Counted from the stretch's first letter, positions 7,928-16,399 are shown. The stretch: 64,000 nt of DNA from Actinomadura terrae (GCF_022751215.1 NZ_JAICDG010000003.1:186001-250000), one strand, 5' to 3'. Notes: generated by a model from the sequence alone, not told the origin. Numbers and translations are program-made.

Positions 7928-9301
7928 TCAGGGGCGCAGGTAGGGGCCTGGGTGGTGGCGGGTGAAGGACGGGGTCGTCGGATACAGGGCCGGTTCGGGG
8001 TCGGTGTCGAACACGGTCTGGGTGTCGGGGGCGAGTTCGGCGGCGGACTTGTTGAGTGCTGTTGGGCGGGTGGTGGGCCAGTGGTGGGTGCTCAGGCGGG
8101 TGAGGAGGGTTCGCAGGGTGACTATTTCCTCGGACGCGGTGAAGGTGCAGTGGTAGCCGCGGTCGACGTAGAGCTGCCTCAGGTTCGCCGGGCGGTGCAC
8201 TTGGGTGGCGTACCAGCGTTGGTTGTCGGTGGGGACGCTGCCGTCGCCCGTTGAGTGCAGGGTGACGACGGGGGAGGGCGTCCGGCCGGTGGGGGTGCCG
8301 TAGCGGTTCAGGTATCGGACGGCTGCCGGGTCCGCCTTGATGCGCGGGGCTGAGTTGAGGCGGGCGAGGTCCTTGGTGAGGTCGAGGCCGGCTTCGCGGT
8401 AGGCGCGTACCACCAGGGTCTTTTGAGTTGAGCGGGCCAGGAGCTTCCGGTAGTTCACGCCCGTGTTCCAGGACGGGTTGCCGCCGGCCCGCTGCTCGAT
8501 GTCGGTGCGGCTCAGCCCCCAGAAGGCGCCGCGGTCGTAGGCGGCGTAGTAGGTCTGCTGTTCCACCTGGGCGGCGACCGTGCCCGGGGACGGGGCGCGG
8601 GAGGTGTAGCGGGCGGGGATGTCGGCCAGGGCCGCGGCGAGGGCGAGGCGGGCGCGGCCGATGGGGGAGGCCAGGGCGGCGCCGAGTGCTCGGCGGGCGT
8701 TGGACGTGTTCGCTTGCGGGTCCTTGATCCGGATGACGTCGAGGTCGGGTGCCAGCAGTGTCTTCACCGCGAAGTTCGCGTCCAGGGCGCTGTTGAAGTG
8801 GCCTGTCGTGCCGCCGACGACTCCGCAGAGGGAGGCGACGCCGGCGAAGCGGCCCGGGTTGCGTTCCGCCAGCAGGACCGCGGTGAGGCCGCCCGCGGAA
8901 GCGCCCGCCGAGATGGTTCGCTTCGGTTTGCCCACGTTCGCCGTGAACCAGTCGAGCAGGTCGATCTGGTCCTTCAGGCCCGACTCGACCACGCCCCAGC
9001 CGCGTGGCGTGCGGAGTTTCGAGGCCGCCAGCGCGTAGCCGTGGTCGAGCAGCCATTTCCGGGTGGCCGGGTGGTTCGTCAGCTCGATCTCCGAGGGCGC
9101 CGGGGCCTCCAGGCTGTAGGCGCCGTGGCTCCACAGCAGCAGCGTTCCGTTCCAGTGGTCCGGAACCTCGACCCGGTAGGGGACCCCGTCGAGGCTGCCC
9201 GTGCGGACGGTCGTCTCGGCCTCGGCGGGCGGCGCCGGGGCCAGGGCGGCGGCCACCACCATCGCGGGGAGGGTGAGGCGAAGCAGGCGGAATCGGTTCA
9301 T
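7928..9301 (-). CDS. Secreted alpha/beta hydrolase (serine esterase/peptidase type)
   Basis: 457 residues from ATG 9301. A signal peptide (MNRFRLLRLTLP.. to AEA, about 1-28) implies secretion. The nucleophile elbow is GASAG with Ser about 135. A catalytic acid is likely in STGDGSVP and the catalytic His in GYHCTFT near the C-terminus. The oxyanion region LLLWSHG is also present. The overall layout (a hydrolase core with a long helical insertion between strands 6 and 7) fits secreted actinobacterial esterases or peptidases. It is transcribed divergently from a DUF5937/ArsR regulator with 75 bases between starts, so control by that regulator is likely. The exact substrate is unknown. Confidence 0.8.
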   Translation of the reverse strand: MNRFRLLRLTLPAMVVAAALAPAPPAEAETTVRTGSLDGVPYRVEVPDHWNGTLLLWSHGAYSLEAPAPSEIELTNHPATRKWLLDHGYALAASKLRTPRGWGVVESGLKDQIDLLDWFTANVGKPKRTISAGASAGGLTAVLLAERNPGRFAGVASLCGVVGGTTGHFNSALDANFAVKTLLAPDLDVIRIKDPQANTSNARRALGAALASPIGRARLALAAALADIPARYTSRAPSPGTVAAQVEQQTYYAAYDRGAFWGLSRTDIEQRAGGNPSWNTGVNYRKLLARSTQKTLVVRAYREAGLDLTKDLARLNSAPRIKADPAAVRYLNRYGTPTGRTPSPVVTLHSTGDGSVPTDNQRWYATQVHRPANLRQLYVDRGYHCTFTASEEIVTLRTLLTRLSTHHWPTTRPTALNKSAAELAPDTQTVFDTDPEPALYPTTPSFTRHHPGPYLRP

Positions 9302-9376
9302 GGCCCGCACCCTCCACGAGGCCCCGTCCCGGGTGCAATCATTTTGGAAATAGCTGAAATGTTGTACGTTCCGGTC
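9302..9376. promoter_or_regulatory. Divergent promoter region, possible ArsR-family operator
   Basis: The 75 bases between the hydrolase and regulator starts contain an AT-rich island with an inverted repeat, CATTT (9340-9344) and AAATG (9357-9361), around TGGAAATAGCTG. An AT-rich dyad between a regulator and its divergent target is the usual position for an autoregulatory ArsR-type operator. The site itself is inferred. Confidence 0.4.
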
Positions 9377-10342
9377 ATGTTGCGGCTCTGGCTCGACTAC
9401 GAGGATCTGACCCGCCTCCGCGTCCTGCCCGGCCTCTCGCCGATCACCCAGACCGTCTTCAGCGCCCAGGCCATGCGCGGGCCGGAGCCCGCCGCGCGGC
9501 GGACGCGCGCGCGGCTCGGCGGCCCGTCCCGGATGGTGCTCGATCTGGCGCCGCCCGGACGGCTGCTCCCCGACTTCCTCACGCCGCACGCGGACACGCC
9601 GGGCCTGGAAGGGGAGCTCGACGCCGTCGCCTCGACGCCGGTCCGGCGGATCCGCGCCGAGCTGGAGCGCTCGTACGGCCCGCGTCCGCCGACCGCGTGG
9701 ATGACCCGCCTCGCCACGGGGGATGCCGAGACGATGCGGGCGCTGATCAGCGGGCTCCGCGACTTCCACCGGGCCGCGCTGGCGGACCGGTGGGCCGTGC
9801 TGACCCCGCACCTGCGCGCCGAGGCGTCCGGTGTCGCCCGGACGATGGCGAGCGAGGGGATCGGTGCCGCGCTCGGCCGCCTGCATCCCGCCATCCGCTG
9901 GGCGCCTCCCGTGCTGGAGATCGAGACGCTGCGCGACGGTGACGTCCGGCTCCGGGGCCGGGGGCTCCAGTTCCTGTTCTCGCCGTTCGTCACGGCGCCA
10001 CGCGTCCGGGTCGCCGGAGACTGGCCGGTGGGCGTGGTGGTTCCCGCGGCCCGGCCGCCCGGCGAGCCCGCGGGCAGTCCGTCCCAGGTGTTCGGCCGGA
10101 CGCGTGCGGCCGTGATCCGGCTGGTCGGCGCGGACGGGGAGCTCACGACCGGGGCCCTCGCGTCCCGGCTCGGGGTCAGCGCGGCGTCGGCGTCCCAGCA
10201 CGCCTCGGCCCTGCGCGGCGCGGGCCTCCTCACCAGCGAGCGCCGGGGCAAGACAGTGCACCACGCGCTGACGCCGCTCGGGGAGCGGTTCCTGCGCGGC
10301 GGAGCCGGGCCCCGTTCCCGGGATGCGGGAACGGGGCCCTGA
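9377..10342 (+). CDS. ArsR-like winged-helix regulator with N-terminal DUF5937 domain
   Basis: 321 residues from ATG 9377. The N-terminal 230 residues (starting MLRLWLDYEDLTRLRVLP) match the DUF5937 layout that precedes ArsR-type DNA-binding domains in actinobacteria. The winged helix spans about residues 237-305, with recognition helix ASRLGVSAASASQHASALR and wing TSERRGKTVHHALT. No cysteine metal-binding motif is visible, so it is probably not a metal sensor. It is divergent from the secreted hydrolase and likely represses that gene and itself. The stop lies 3 bases from the stop of the convergent beta-helix gene. Confidence 0.8.
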   Translation: MLRLWLDYEDLTRLRVLPGLSPITQTVFSAQAMRGPEPAARRTRARLGGPSRMVLDLAPPGRLLPDFLTPHADTPGLEGELDAVASTPVRRIRAELERSYGPRPPTAWMTRLATGDAETMRALISGLRDFHRAALADRWAVLTPHLRAEASGVARTMASEGIGAALGRLHPAIRWAPPVLEIETLRDGDVRLRGRGLQFLFSPFVTAPRVRVAGDWPVGVVVPAARPPGEPAGSPSQVFGRTRAAVIRLVGADGELTTGALASRLGVSAASASQHASALRGAGLLTSERRGKTVHHALTPLGERFLRGGAGPRSRDAGTGP

Positions 10343-10345
10343 CGG

Positions 10346-11392
10346 TCAGCAGAGGCCGCGCGGGTTCGACGTGCGGCACTTGTTGTCGCGGAAGCGGTTC
10401 GTCCGGCTTCCGCTCTTGTCGACCAGGTCGTAGGGCGCGTTCCCGTGGACGTGGTTGGACTTGATCAGGTTGTGGTGCGCGGGCCGGTTCCGCGGCGGCG
10501 TGCCGCGGAACAGGACGATGCCGCCGGAGTAGGGGAGCTGCCCCCGGTTGCCGATCACGATGTTGCGCGCGACGGTGTTGTGGTCGCCGCCGAAGAACAG
10601 GATTCCCGTCCCGCCGAGCGCGGGGATCTCCTCGTGCGCCGGACAGAAGCGGTTGTTCTTCGAGACGTGGTTCTTCCAGACCGCGGTGTTGCCCTGGCCG
10701 GACGGCTGGCTGTCGTCGACGAGCGCGACGCCGACGCAGTTGTAGGCGATGGTGTTGTCGTGGACCTGGACGTGGCGGGCGTGCCGGACGAGGACGCCGA
10801 TCGCGTTGCCGATGGAATGGTTCTCGGCGACGACGGTGCCGCGCGCGTTGACGGTGTCGCCGACGTAGAGCCCGGCGTCGTCGCTGTTGTCGACGGTCCA
10901 GTTCCAGCGGAAGTGGCCGCGGGTGGAGGCGAACTCGGCGATGCCGTATTCGCCGTTGTTGCGGGCGAGGACGGCCTGTACCGAAAGGCGGTCGGTGTGG
11001 ATGCCGTAGACGCCGGTGTCGGCGAAGTCCCGGACAACCAGGTTGCGGATCGTCACGTCGCGGACCGGGTACTTCGCCCGGCCGACGACGCAGATGCCCA
11101 TGCCGGGGTGCTTGGCCCTGGCGCAGTGGTCCAGGTGGCCGGGGCGCAGGATCGTCCTGTTGCCCTCGCCGTGGATGGTGATGCTCTTGCGGACGAGAAC
11201 GCCGCCGTCGTAGTGCCCGGCTCTGAGCTTGATGACGTCCCCGGGCCGGGCCCGGTCGACGGCGTGCTGGATCGAGTGCCCGGGCGGGACGACGATCACC
11301 CGACCCCCCGCCGCCCGCGCCGCGGGCGCGACCCCGGTGATCCCGGTGACGGCGACCGTTGTTCCGAGTACGGTCGTAATAATCCGCCTCAT
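10346..11392 (-). CDS. Secreted right-handed beta-helix protein (NosD/pectate-lyase fold)
   Basis: 348 residues with a clear signal peptide (MRRIITTVLGTTVAVTGITG.. to ARA, about 1-27). The mature part begins with the typical SIQHAVDRARPGDVIKLRAGHY opening of parallel beta-helix proteins and then shows repeated rungs with N-ladder text (VRDVTIRNLVVRDF, GVYGIHTDRLSVQAV, NAIGVLVRHARHVQVHDNTI). Cysteines near the C-terminus (KCRTSNPRGLC) could form a disulphide. The fold is well supported. Polysaccharide lyase, hydrolase or simple surface binding cannot be separated by reading alone. Confidence 0.85.
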   Translation of the reverse strand: MRRIITTVLGTTVAVTGITGVAPAARAAGGRVIVVPPGHSIQHAVDRARPGDVIKLRAGHYDGGVLVRKSITIHGEGNRTILRPGHLDHCARAKHPGMGICVVGRAKYPVRDVTIRNLVVRDFADTGVYGIHTDRLSVQAVLARNNGEYGIAEFASTRGHFRWNWTVDNSDDAGLYVGDTVNARGTVVAENHSIGNAIGVLVRHARHVQVHDNTIAYNCVGVALVDDSQPSGQGNTAVWKNHVSKNNRFCPAHEEIPALGGTGILFFGGDHNTVARNIVIGNRGQLPYSGGIVLFRGTPPRNRPAHHNLIKSNHVHGNAPYDLVDKSGSRTNRFRDNKCRTSNPRGLC

Positions 11393-11565
11393 TCTGTTTC
11401 CCCCGTTTTTCTACCGCCCGCGCGGGCCGCCAGGGCCCGGCGCGGTCATGAATTCCTCGGTGATCATCCTGACCCTGGAATGTTCTGCCTGCGATGTGCG
11501 GACGGTAAAAAATACGGGCGGTCGATTGAAAAGGGCCGGTTTCGCGCGCTTTTGGCTCCGTCGCT

Positions 11566-12063
11566 TCAGTGCAGAACCGGGCCCGCGGCTATGCACGCCA
11601 GGCACGAGGCGAGCATCACGGCCGTGCCGGGGATCGCCTTGGCCACGTGCCGGTTCTTGGTCTCGGCGAGGAACGCGAACAGCCGCACCATCTGCCACGC
11701 CGCGTCCCGCTGGGCCTGGCCGTCCGACGGGAACTGGGACGAGACGCCGAACACGCCGAACGCGCTGGGCGGGACGGGGGTGTGCGGCCGGGGACGCAGC
11801 GCCTGGATGAGGTGGTGGCCCGACAGGAGGAAGGCGATCGTGAACGTGAGGTAGAGGGCCGACATCATGAGACCGTACGGCCCGCCGGGCTCGGGCAGGG
11901 ACGGCAGCGCGGTCATGACCGCGACGATCGCGCCGGTGTGTGCGACGAGCAGGGTGGAGATCTTCGCCTCGGCGTGCTGGACGTAGCCCTGGAAGGTGGC
12001 CATCACGGTCACCGCGACGGCGGCGTCGTTCTGGTCGCGGCCGGGGTCGGAGGTCGGGTTCAT
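11566..12063 (-). CDS. Small three-TM protein resembling the Pycsar effector PycTM (DUF5706)
   Basis: 165 residues. Predicted membrane segments lie at about 36-56, 64-88 and 143-163, with a soluble stretch between the second and third. Just before TM1 is the sequence YVQHAEAKISTLLVA, which matches the A-D/E-x-K-x-x-x-L-L signature at which DUF5706/PycTM proteins enter the membrane. The sequence leading to TM3 (AETKNRHVAKAIPGT) also matches the family's basic motif. In Pycsar systems such a protein senses a cyclic pyrimidine nucleotide and disrupts the membrane. It is the last gene of a three-gene coupled operon whose first gene is cyclase-like, with the preceding stop 4 bases upstream of the ATG. 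The family call is by pattern recall; the effector role is inferred from context. Confidence 0.7.
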   Translation of the reverse strand: MNPTSDPGRDQNDAAVAVTVMATFQGYVQHAEAKISTLLVAHTGAIVAVMTALPSLPEPGGPYGLMMSALYLTFTIAFLLSGHHLIQALRPRPHTPVPPSAFGVFGVSSQFPSDGQAQRDAAWQMVRLFAFLAETKNRHVAKAIPGTAVMLASCLACIAAGPVLH

Positions 12064-12067
12064 GCGC

Positions 12068-12997
12068 TCACTCCCTCGGTTGCTTGAGCTGGCGGAGCGT
12101 CGCGCGCAGGGCCTGCACCGTGCCGCGCACGTAGTGGCGGGTCCGCTCGTCGCTCAGCGTCGTGCCGTTCACGTGGCAGCCGACGTTGACGGCGAGGGCG
12201 TCGCCGCTGGTCAGCGTGATCCGGAACTCCTGCCGGACGCTGACGTCGGCCGGGGTCAGATAGCTCATGGCGATGGGCCCCGCCATCCTGGTCAGGTTGC
12301 CGGAGGAGGCGGCGCCGCCGTGTGTCGCCAGCCGGTCGTTCATCGTGCCGATCGTGGTGACGTCGGTGAGCGTGAACTCGTGGGTCGTCTCCAGCTCGCG
12401 GAGCCCCGTCATCATGTTCAGGACGCAGTTGTAGACGCACACCTGGATATTGGTGAGCACCACCACGGCCACCTCGTAGCTGGCGTAGCGGGGCTTGCCG
12501 TCCAGGCCGATCGTGTAGTCGGTCGGCAGCGCGGGCCCCACGACGGTGAGGGGGCGCCGGGTGATCACCTCCTGCGGGATGCCCATCTCCTGCCACGCCC
12601 GCTGCTCGATCGCGTTCATGTCGTGGCTGAACCAGTAGTCCATCTGCTGGTCGGACGCGGCGCCGTTGCGGGCGCCCCGCTGGCGCTGGTACCGGTGGAA
12701 CCGGATGATCGAGAGGACGAGCAGCGGCCATCCGGCCAGGTTCCCGAGCAGGACCCCGAACCCCGCGAGGACCCACAAGATGATGGTGCCCGCGCTCGGC
12801 GCCGAGTACGAAAGGCCGGCCGACAGGACGTACAGCACGAAGCTCCCGATGATCGCGCCGAGTCCGAGGGCCAGGAACAACCGTCCGAGCGTGAGGTCGC
12901 GCGGGTTCGGCGGGGCCACGAAGTAGGCGCGGACGGCGTAGTCCGGACGCGGCGCGGCGGGCCCCGGTGCCGTCGCGATCTCGCCGGTGGCGGTCAT
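12068..12997 (-). CDS. Two-TM membrane protein with a soluble C-terminal domain, middle gene of the cyclase operon
   Basis: 309 residues, starting at ATG 12997 that overlaps the stop of the cyclase-like gene (ATGA). After a proline/alanine-rich lead there are hydrophobic segments at about 38-62 and 70-100. About 200 soluble residues follow, facing one side of the membrane. That part has several predicted beta strands (YEVAVVVLTNIQVCVYNCVL, EFTLTDVTTIGTM, FRITLTSGDALAVNV), suggesting a PH/GRAM-like or other beta-barrel domain, but I cannot name a family. Translational coupling on both sides indicates it acts stoichiometrically with the cyclase-like and PycTM-like proteins. It has no counterpart in the two-gene Pycsar systems I know. 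Confidence 0.75.
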   Translation of the reverse strand: MTATGEIATAPGPAAPRPDYAVRAYFVAPPNPRDLTLGRLFLALGLGAIIGSFVLYVLSAGLSYSAPSAGTIILWVLAGFGVLLGNLAGWPLLVLSIIRFHRYQRQRGARNGAASDQQMDYWFSHDMNAIEQRAWQEMGIPQEVITRRPLTVVGPALPTDYTIGLDGKPRYASYEVAVVVLTNIQVCVYNCVLNMMTGLRELETTHEFTLTDVTTIGTMNDRLATHGGAASSGNLTRMAGPIAMSYLTPADVSVRQEFRITLTSGDALAVNVGCHVNGTTLSDERTRHYVRGTVQALRATLRQLKQPRE

Positions 12998-14211
12998 CCG
13001 CCCTGCCCCGGAGGAGCGGCGATCCGCACGCGGAGCGACGACCAGATCGGGTTGTCCCAGGCCGGGACGTGCTCGACGATCTCCGCCGCCAGCTCGGCCG
13101 GCCCCCGGCCGAGCGGCGCCCGGACGAGGGCGGCCACCATCCGCTCGGGCGGCGGGCCGGTGTAGTCGAAGCCGTTCATCTCGTAGTAGTCCTGCTTGAT
13201 GATCGCCCAGAGCAGCAGGGCGCCGGCGTGGTCGGGGTCGAGGGCGAGCACCTTGCCGAGCTCCCGCTCGGTCCGCTGGATGGTCGGCCGCCGCTGGAGG
13301 CGGGGCCGCTGCCCGTGCAGCAGCGCGAGCGCCAGCCGGAACCGCAGGCCCGCCGCGTCCTGCGGGGTCGTGGCCTGCGCGGCGGCGCGGCGCAGCTGGT
13401 CGGTCGCCTCCTCGTAGTCGTGGTGCCGGAACGCCGTCATGCCCTCCGCGTGCGGGTCGGCCTTGGCCGCCTCGCTGACCTGGATGGTCAGGTCGCCGCC
13501 GACGGTGTTGTCGATGGCGAGGCCGCGGTGGCCGTCGCCCGAGATCGAGATCCCGGGCGGCGGGCCCTGCGGCGCGGCCTGCGCGGGGGGCTCGGGGGAC
13601 GGTGCGTCGCCGGGGTGGTGGGGGTGGGGGCGGGGCAGGTGCATGTGGGCCGTCCTGTCGTATCCCCTGTCGGGGTGGGGGACCCGGATCTCGGTGAAGT
13701 CCCGCTCGCGCAGGGAGGCGAGGTCGGAGCGGACGACCTTGCGGAACACCTCCGGCGACACCAGCAGGACCAGGGTCGCGTCGCGGTCGCGCTCCAGGGC
13801 CTGGCCCGCCGGACGCGCCGCCAGGAGCCGGGCCACCTCGTCGAAGGCGGGCCCGGCGGTGCCGAAGGCGGCGGGCGCGAACACGTCGCAGTGCATCGCG
13901 ATCCGCGCCCGCAGCTCCAGGCTGGCGCTGTGGTCCTCGTTGTGGAGCCGCAGCCGGTCGTCGAGCGCGCGGACGAACGTCCCGACGACCCGGGTGAGGT
14001 CGGCGCCGCCGGGCAGCGCGACGTACTGGCGGTCGCCCTCGCCCTGGATCTTCCACCCGGAAGGATCGAGCCCGGCCTCGTGCGCGGCGGCCTCGATGAT
14101 CGAACGCAGCCGCTCCTGGAGGAGCCCCTGGTGCCGGATGCCGCGTCCGCCGTAGTTCTCGATGTCGACGCCGAACACGAAATGCTCGGCGAGTATCTCG
14201 TCAGCGTGCAT
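12994..14211 (-). CDS. Class III nucleotidyl-cyclase-like (Pycsar-type) protein with TPR-like tail
   Basis: 405 residues from ATG 14211, preferred over a TTG six codons upstream because GAGGA sits about 10 bases before it. Residues about 10-165 follow the class III cyclase pattern: VFGVDIENYG supplies the first metal Asp (D16), QGEGDRQYVALP supplies the second in the strand 2-3 hairpin (D60), and RARIAMHCDVF...GPAFDEVARLLAARP matches the later core. The domain is the short type seen in bacterial PycC proteins. A His/Pro-rich linker (about 180-225), a small beta motif (GISISGDGHRGLAIDN) and helical TPR-like repeats (about 255-360) follow. Expected activity is cyclic nucleotide synthesis upon a trigger, but which nucleotide is unknown. 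It leads a coupled operon with two membrane proteins and lies just after a Crp/Fnr gene. Confidence 0.75.
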   Translation of the reverse strand: MHADEILAEHFVFGVDIENYGGRGIRHQGLLQERLRSIIEAAAHEAGLDPSGWKIQGEGDRQYVALPGGADLTRVVGTFVRALDDRLRLHNEDHSASLELRARIAMHCDVFAPAAFGTAGPAFDEVARLLAARPAGQALERDRDATLVLLVSPEVFRKVVRSDLASLRERDFTEIRVPHPDRGYDRTAHMHLPRPHPHHPGDAPSPEPPAQAAPQGPPPGISISGDGHRGLAIDNTVGGDLTIQVSEAAKADPHAEGMTAFRHHDYEEATDQLRRAAAQATTPQDAAGLRFRLALALLHGQRPRLQRRPTIQRTERELGKVLALDPDHAGALLLWAIIKQDYYEMNGFDYTGPPPERMVAALVRAPLGRGPAELAAEIVEHVPAWDNPIWSSLRVRIAAPPGQGG

Positions 14212-14355
14212 TTGAATTGGTCCTCGCAAACGTACTGGATCTGTTGAACCAGCAGGCGGTGGGGCCGGGCAACCCGGCTCCCCCCGGCCAGTTTCCGGGA
14301 GGTCGCGCCTCCGGTGTGTCCTGAATCGGACGTAGCAGCCGGAAATTCGGCGCGG

Positions 14356-15012
14356 TCAGCCGCGCACCATGCGGCGCAGCGCGTCCAGGTCGTGGATGAG
14401 GATGCGGCCGCGGCCGGTCTGGATGAGGCCCCGCGCGGCCAGCTTCGCCAGGTCGCCGGAGACCACGCCCCGCGACAGCCCCACGGTCCGGCCGAACTCC
14501 CGCTGGTCGAGGGGCACCTCGGCGGCGTTCCCCGGGCGGTACCGGGCCGTGGGGGAGACGGCGAGGCGCAGCAGCGTCCGGATCACCCGCTGCTCGGCCG
14601 GCAGCGTGGGCAGTTCGGCCCGGAAGATCTCGCCCTCGCGCAGCCGGTTCACCGCGTGGTTGATCAGCGCGTGCGCCGAGTTCATTTCCTTGATCGCCCG
14701 GTCGAAGTCGGTCAGCGGAACAATTCGCACCGCGCACCAGTCGATCGCGGAGACGTTCGCGGAATGCCCGGTGCCGCTGAGCGGGGCGATTTCGCCGAGG
14801 ACGTCGCCGGCGCCGCGGACGGCGAGCACAATCTCATTTCCGTCCGCGCCGCTCCAGGTCACTTTGACGCGCCCGTGCAGCAGGACGAGGAGATGGTCGT
14901 CCTTTCGCCCTTGGTGGAGCATGAGTTCGCCGGGCAGAAATGTCCGGGCGGATCCGGCTCCCGCCAGCCGGGCCCACCCGCCCTCCGGAAGGATGGAGTT
15001 GAAACCGGTCAC
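14356..15012 (-). CDS. Crp/Fnr-family transcriptional regulator
   Basis: 218 residues from GTG 15012. The N-terminal cNMP-binding fold spans about 15-130 and contains the phosphate-binding-cassette start GEIAPL (73-78). At the position of the cAMP-phosphate arginine of E. coli CRP (GxxRSA) it has His (GTGHSANV, H83), so the ligand may differ from cAMP or binding may be lost. The C-terminal HTH (about 167-204, DQREFGRTVGLSRGVVSGDL) is normal. The gene is 144 bases upstream of, and on the same strand as, the cyclase-like operon. A regulator sensing the nucleotide made by that operon is an attractive reading but is inference. Confidence 0.85.
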   Translation of the reverse strand: MTGFNSILPEGGWARLAGAGSARTFLPGELMLHQGRKDDHLLVLLHGRVKVTWSGADGNEIVLAVRGAGDVLGEIAPLSGTGHSANVSAIDWCAVRIVPLTDFDRAIKEMNSAHALINHAVNRLREGEIFRAELPTLPAEQRVIRTLLRLAVSPTARYRPGNAAEVPLDQREFGRTVGLSRGVVSGDLAKLAARGLIQTGRGRILIHDLDALRRMVRG

Positions 15013-15215
15013 ATCGCATCAGCGCCAGTCTGGGGTCATCGACCGATATCGATCTCGGAGCACACCCGGTGGTGGAACTCACGATACCCACATCGGTTCT
15101 GGCGGGTCACGCATTTCCAGGAGAAAGCGGAATGCGGCGCGTATGGAACGGTACGAAAACGGTGCGGCGCGGCTTTCGATCATGAATGGGAAAGGTGCGG
15201 AGGGCGGCCCGCCGT

Positions 15216-15278
15216 GTTCTCGATCAATGCCGCAGCGTTCTCGATCAATGCCGCCGTGTTTTCGATCAATGGCGGGCG
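15216..15278. repeat. Three 21-bp direct repeats (iterons) upstream of the Crp/Fnr gene
   Basis: GTTCTCGATCAATGCCGCAG is repeated in register at 15216, 15237 and 15258, with 1-5 changes in the last copy. The period of 21 bases equals two turns of B-DNA. The block lies about 200 bases upstream of the Crp/Fnr start and 14 bases after the DUF6891 stop. It is short and AT-richer than its surroundings, as for an array of binding sites for a DNA-binding protein. In one frame it would code a 7-residue repeat, but no gene there has a start. Confidence 0.65.
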
Positions 15279-15291
15279 GGAGGGCCGGGTG

Positions 15292-16179
15292 TCACCCGGG
15301 CCAGTCCTCGGTCTCGTGCTCGCCGAGGACGGCGAGGGCCGCCGCGTCCTGCTGGACGAGCGCGGTGAGCATCTCCGCCGCCTCGGCGAGCGTGGCCGCC
15401 CGGCCGTGGCTGCGGCGGTTGACGCGGTCGTTGATCGTCAGCCACAGGGCGGGGCCCTCGTTCCAGATCAGGCTGAACCCGCCGCCCGTCCGGCCCTCGA
15501 CGTTGACGAAGTTGCCGGTGTAGGGCGTCAGGTCGTACAGGACGTCGCGCGCCTCGGCCAGCGTCATGGGGGTGTCGTCCTCCAGGCCGCGCCCCCGGGC
15601 GTAGTCGTGGTAGGTGACGTGGAGGTCGCGGTCGCGGGCGGGTTCGGGCGCGCCCGGCCAGGTCGCGAGGTCGCCGTGGCGGCGGCGCCGCCAGGTGAGA
15701 TCGACCTCGACGCGCTTGGCGGGGTCGCCGTCCCAGGTGACGTCGAGGCCGTGGCGGCGCAGCGCCTCGGCGACCTCGGCGCCGATCTCGGCCTGCTCGG
15801 GCGGGTGCTCGGCGTCCCGGAAAATGCCGTAGGCGAGCATCAGCCCCTCACCGGCGACCGCGCGCTCGACGTCCTGCCGGTGGCAGAAGACGTAGCCGCG
15901 CCGCTGCTCTCCCTCGGGGACCTCGGCGCCGATCTCGGAGATCCCGCAGTTCTGGCAGCAGGCGAAGTCGGCGCGGGCCACGATCCCGGCGACGTCGAGG
16001 TCGCGGAAGGCGCGCAGGAGCCGGTCGGTGCCGGTCACCTCGGGCCAGGTCCGCTGGTCGGCGAGGTAGGCGGCGAACTCCCCGGCGACGGCCTCGGGGG
16101 CGGCCTCGGACTCCTCGACGACGCCGTCGAAGTCGTTCTCCCCCAGTGCGAGGAGGAGGTGGATGCGCTCGTGGTCCAT
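15292..16179 (-). CDS. DUF6891-family protein
   Basis: 295 residues from ATG 16179. A central FACCQNCGISEIG motif followed by RRGYVFCHRQDVERAV is the hallmark of the DUF6891 family as I recall it, with a possible zinc site from the two cysteines and nearby His. Acidic, soluble, no signal peptide. A second half (PYTGNFVNVEGRTGGGFSLIWNEGPALWL) looks like a separate small beta domain. Function unknown. It is divergent from glutamine synthetase, and the 220-base gap holds both promoters. Confidence 0.6.
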   Translation of the reverse strand: MDHERIHLLLALGENDFDGVVEESEAAPEAVAGEFAAYLADQRTWPEVTGTDRLLRAFRDLDVAGIVARADFACCQNCGISEIGAEVPEGEQRRGYVFCHRQDVERAVAGEGLMLAYGIFRDAEHPPEQAEIGAEVAEALRRHGLDVTWDGDPAKRVEVDLTWRRRRHGDLATWPGAPEPARDRDLHVTYHDYARGRGLEDDTPMTLAEARDVLYDLTPYTGNFVNVEGRTGGGFSLIWNEGPALWLTINDRVNRRSHGRAATLAEAAEMLTALVQQDAAALAVLGEHETEDWPG

Positions 16180-16399
16180 GGCCGCGAGTATGACCGGAAC
16201 AGGGGACGTTTCGTGAGTGTGAGCACTATCTCATCGTGTTCGTACTGCTCAGGGCTCGTTTTACATGCCGTTCACATTTGGGCAACAGGTCCGAAACGGC
16301 CTGTTGGCACCGTCGGAGACGCCGGAACCCGCGGCGCCCGCACCCGCGGCGTCCCGGACCACGGCGCTCGGAACCCACAAGGCCCTCGGAGGGAACACG

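Noticed and set aside
15216..15278. Possible short CRISPR or a coding 7-residue repeat
   Set aside because: The units are contiguous with no spacers, and no start or ribosome site exists for the frame.
16262..16290. GlnR box upstream of glnII
   Set aside because: Only a loose resemblance to the consensus; not listed as a separate site.
16265..16399. Longer glnII start
   Set aside because: The extension is Ala/Pro-rich and absent from the family; TTG 16400 has a ribosome site and the expected N-terminus.
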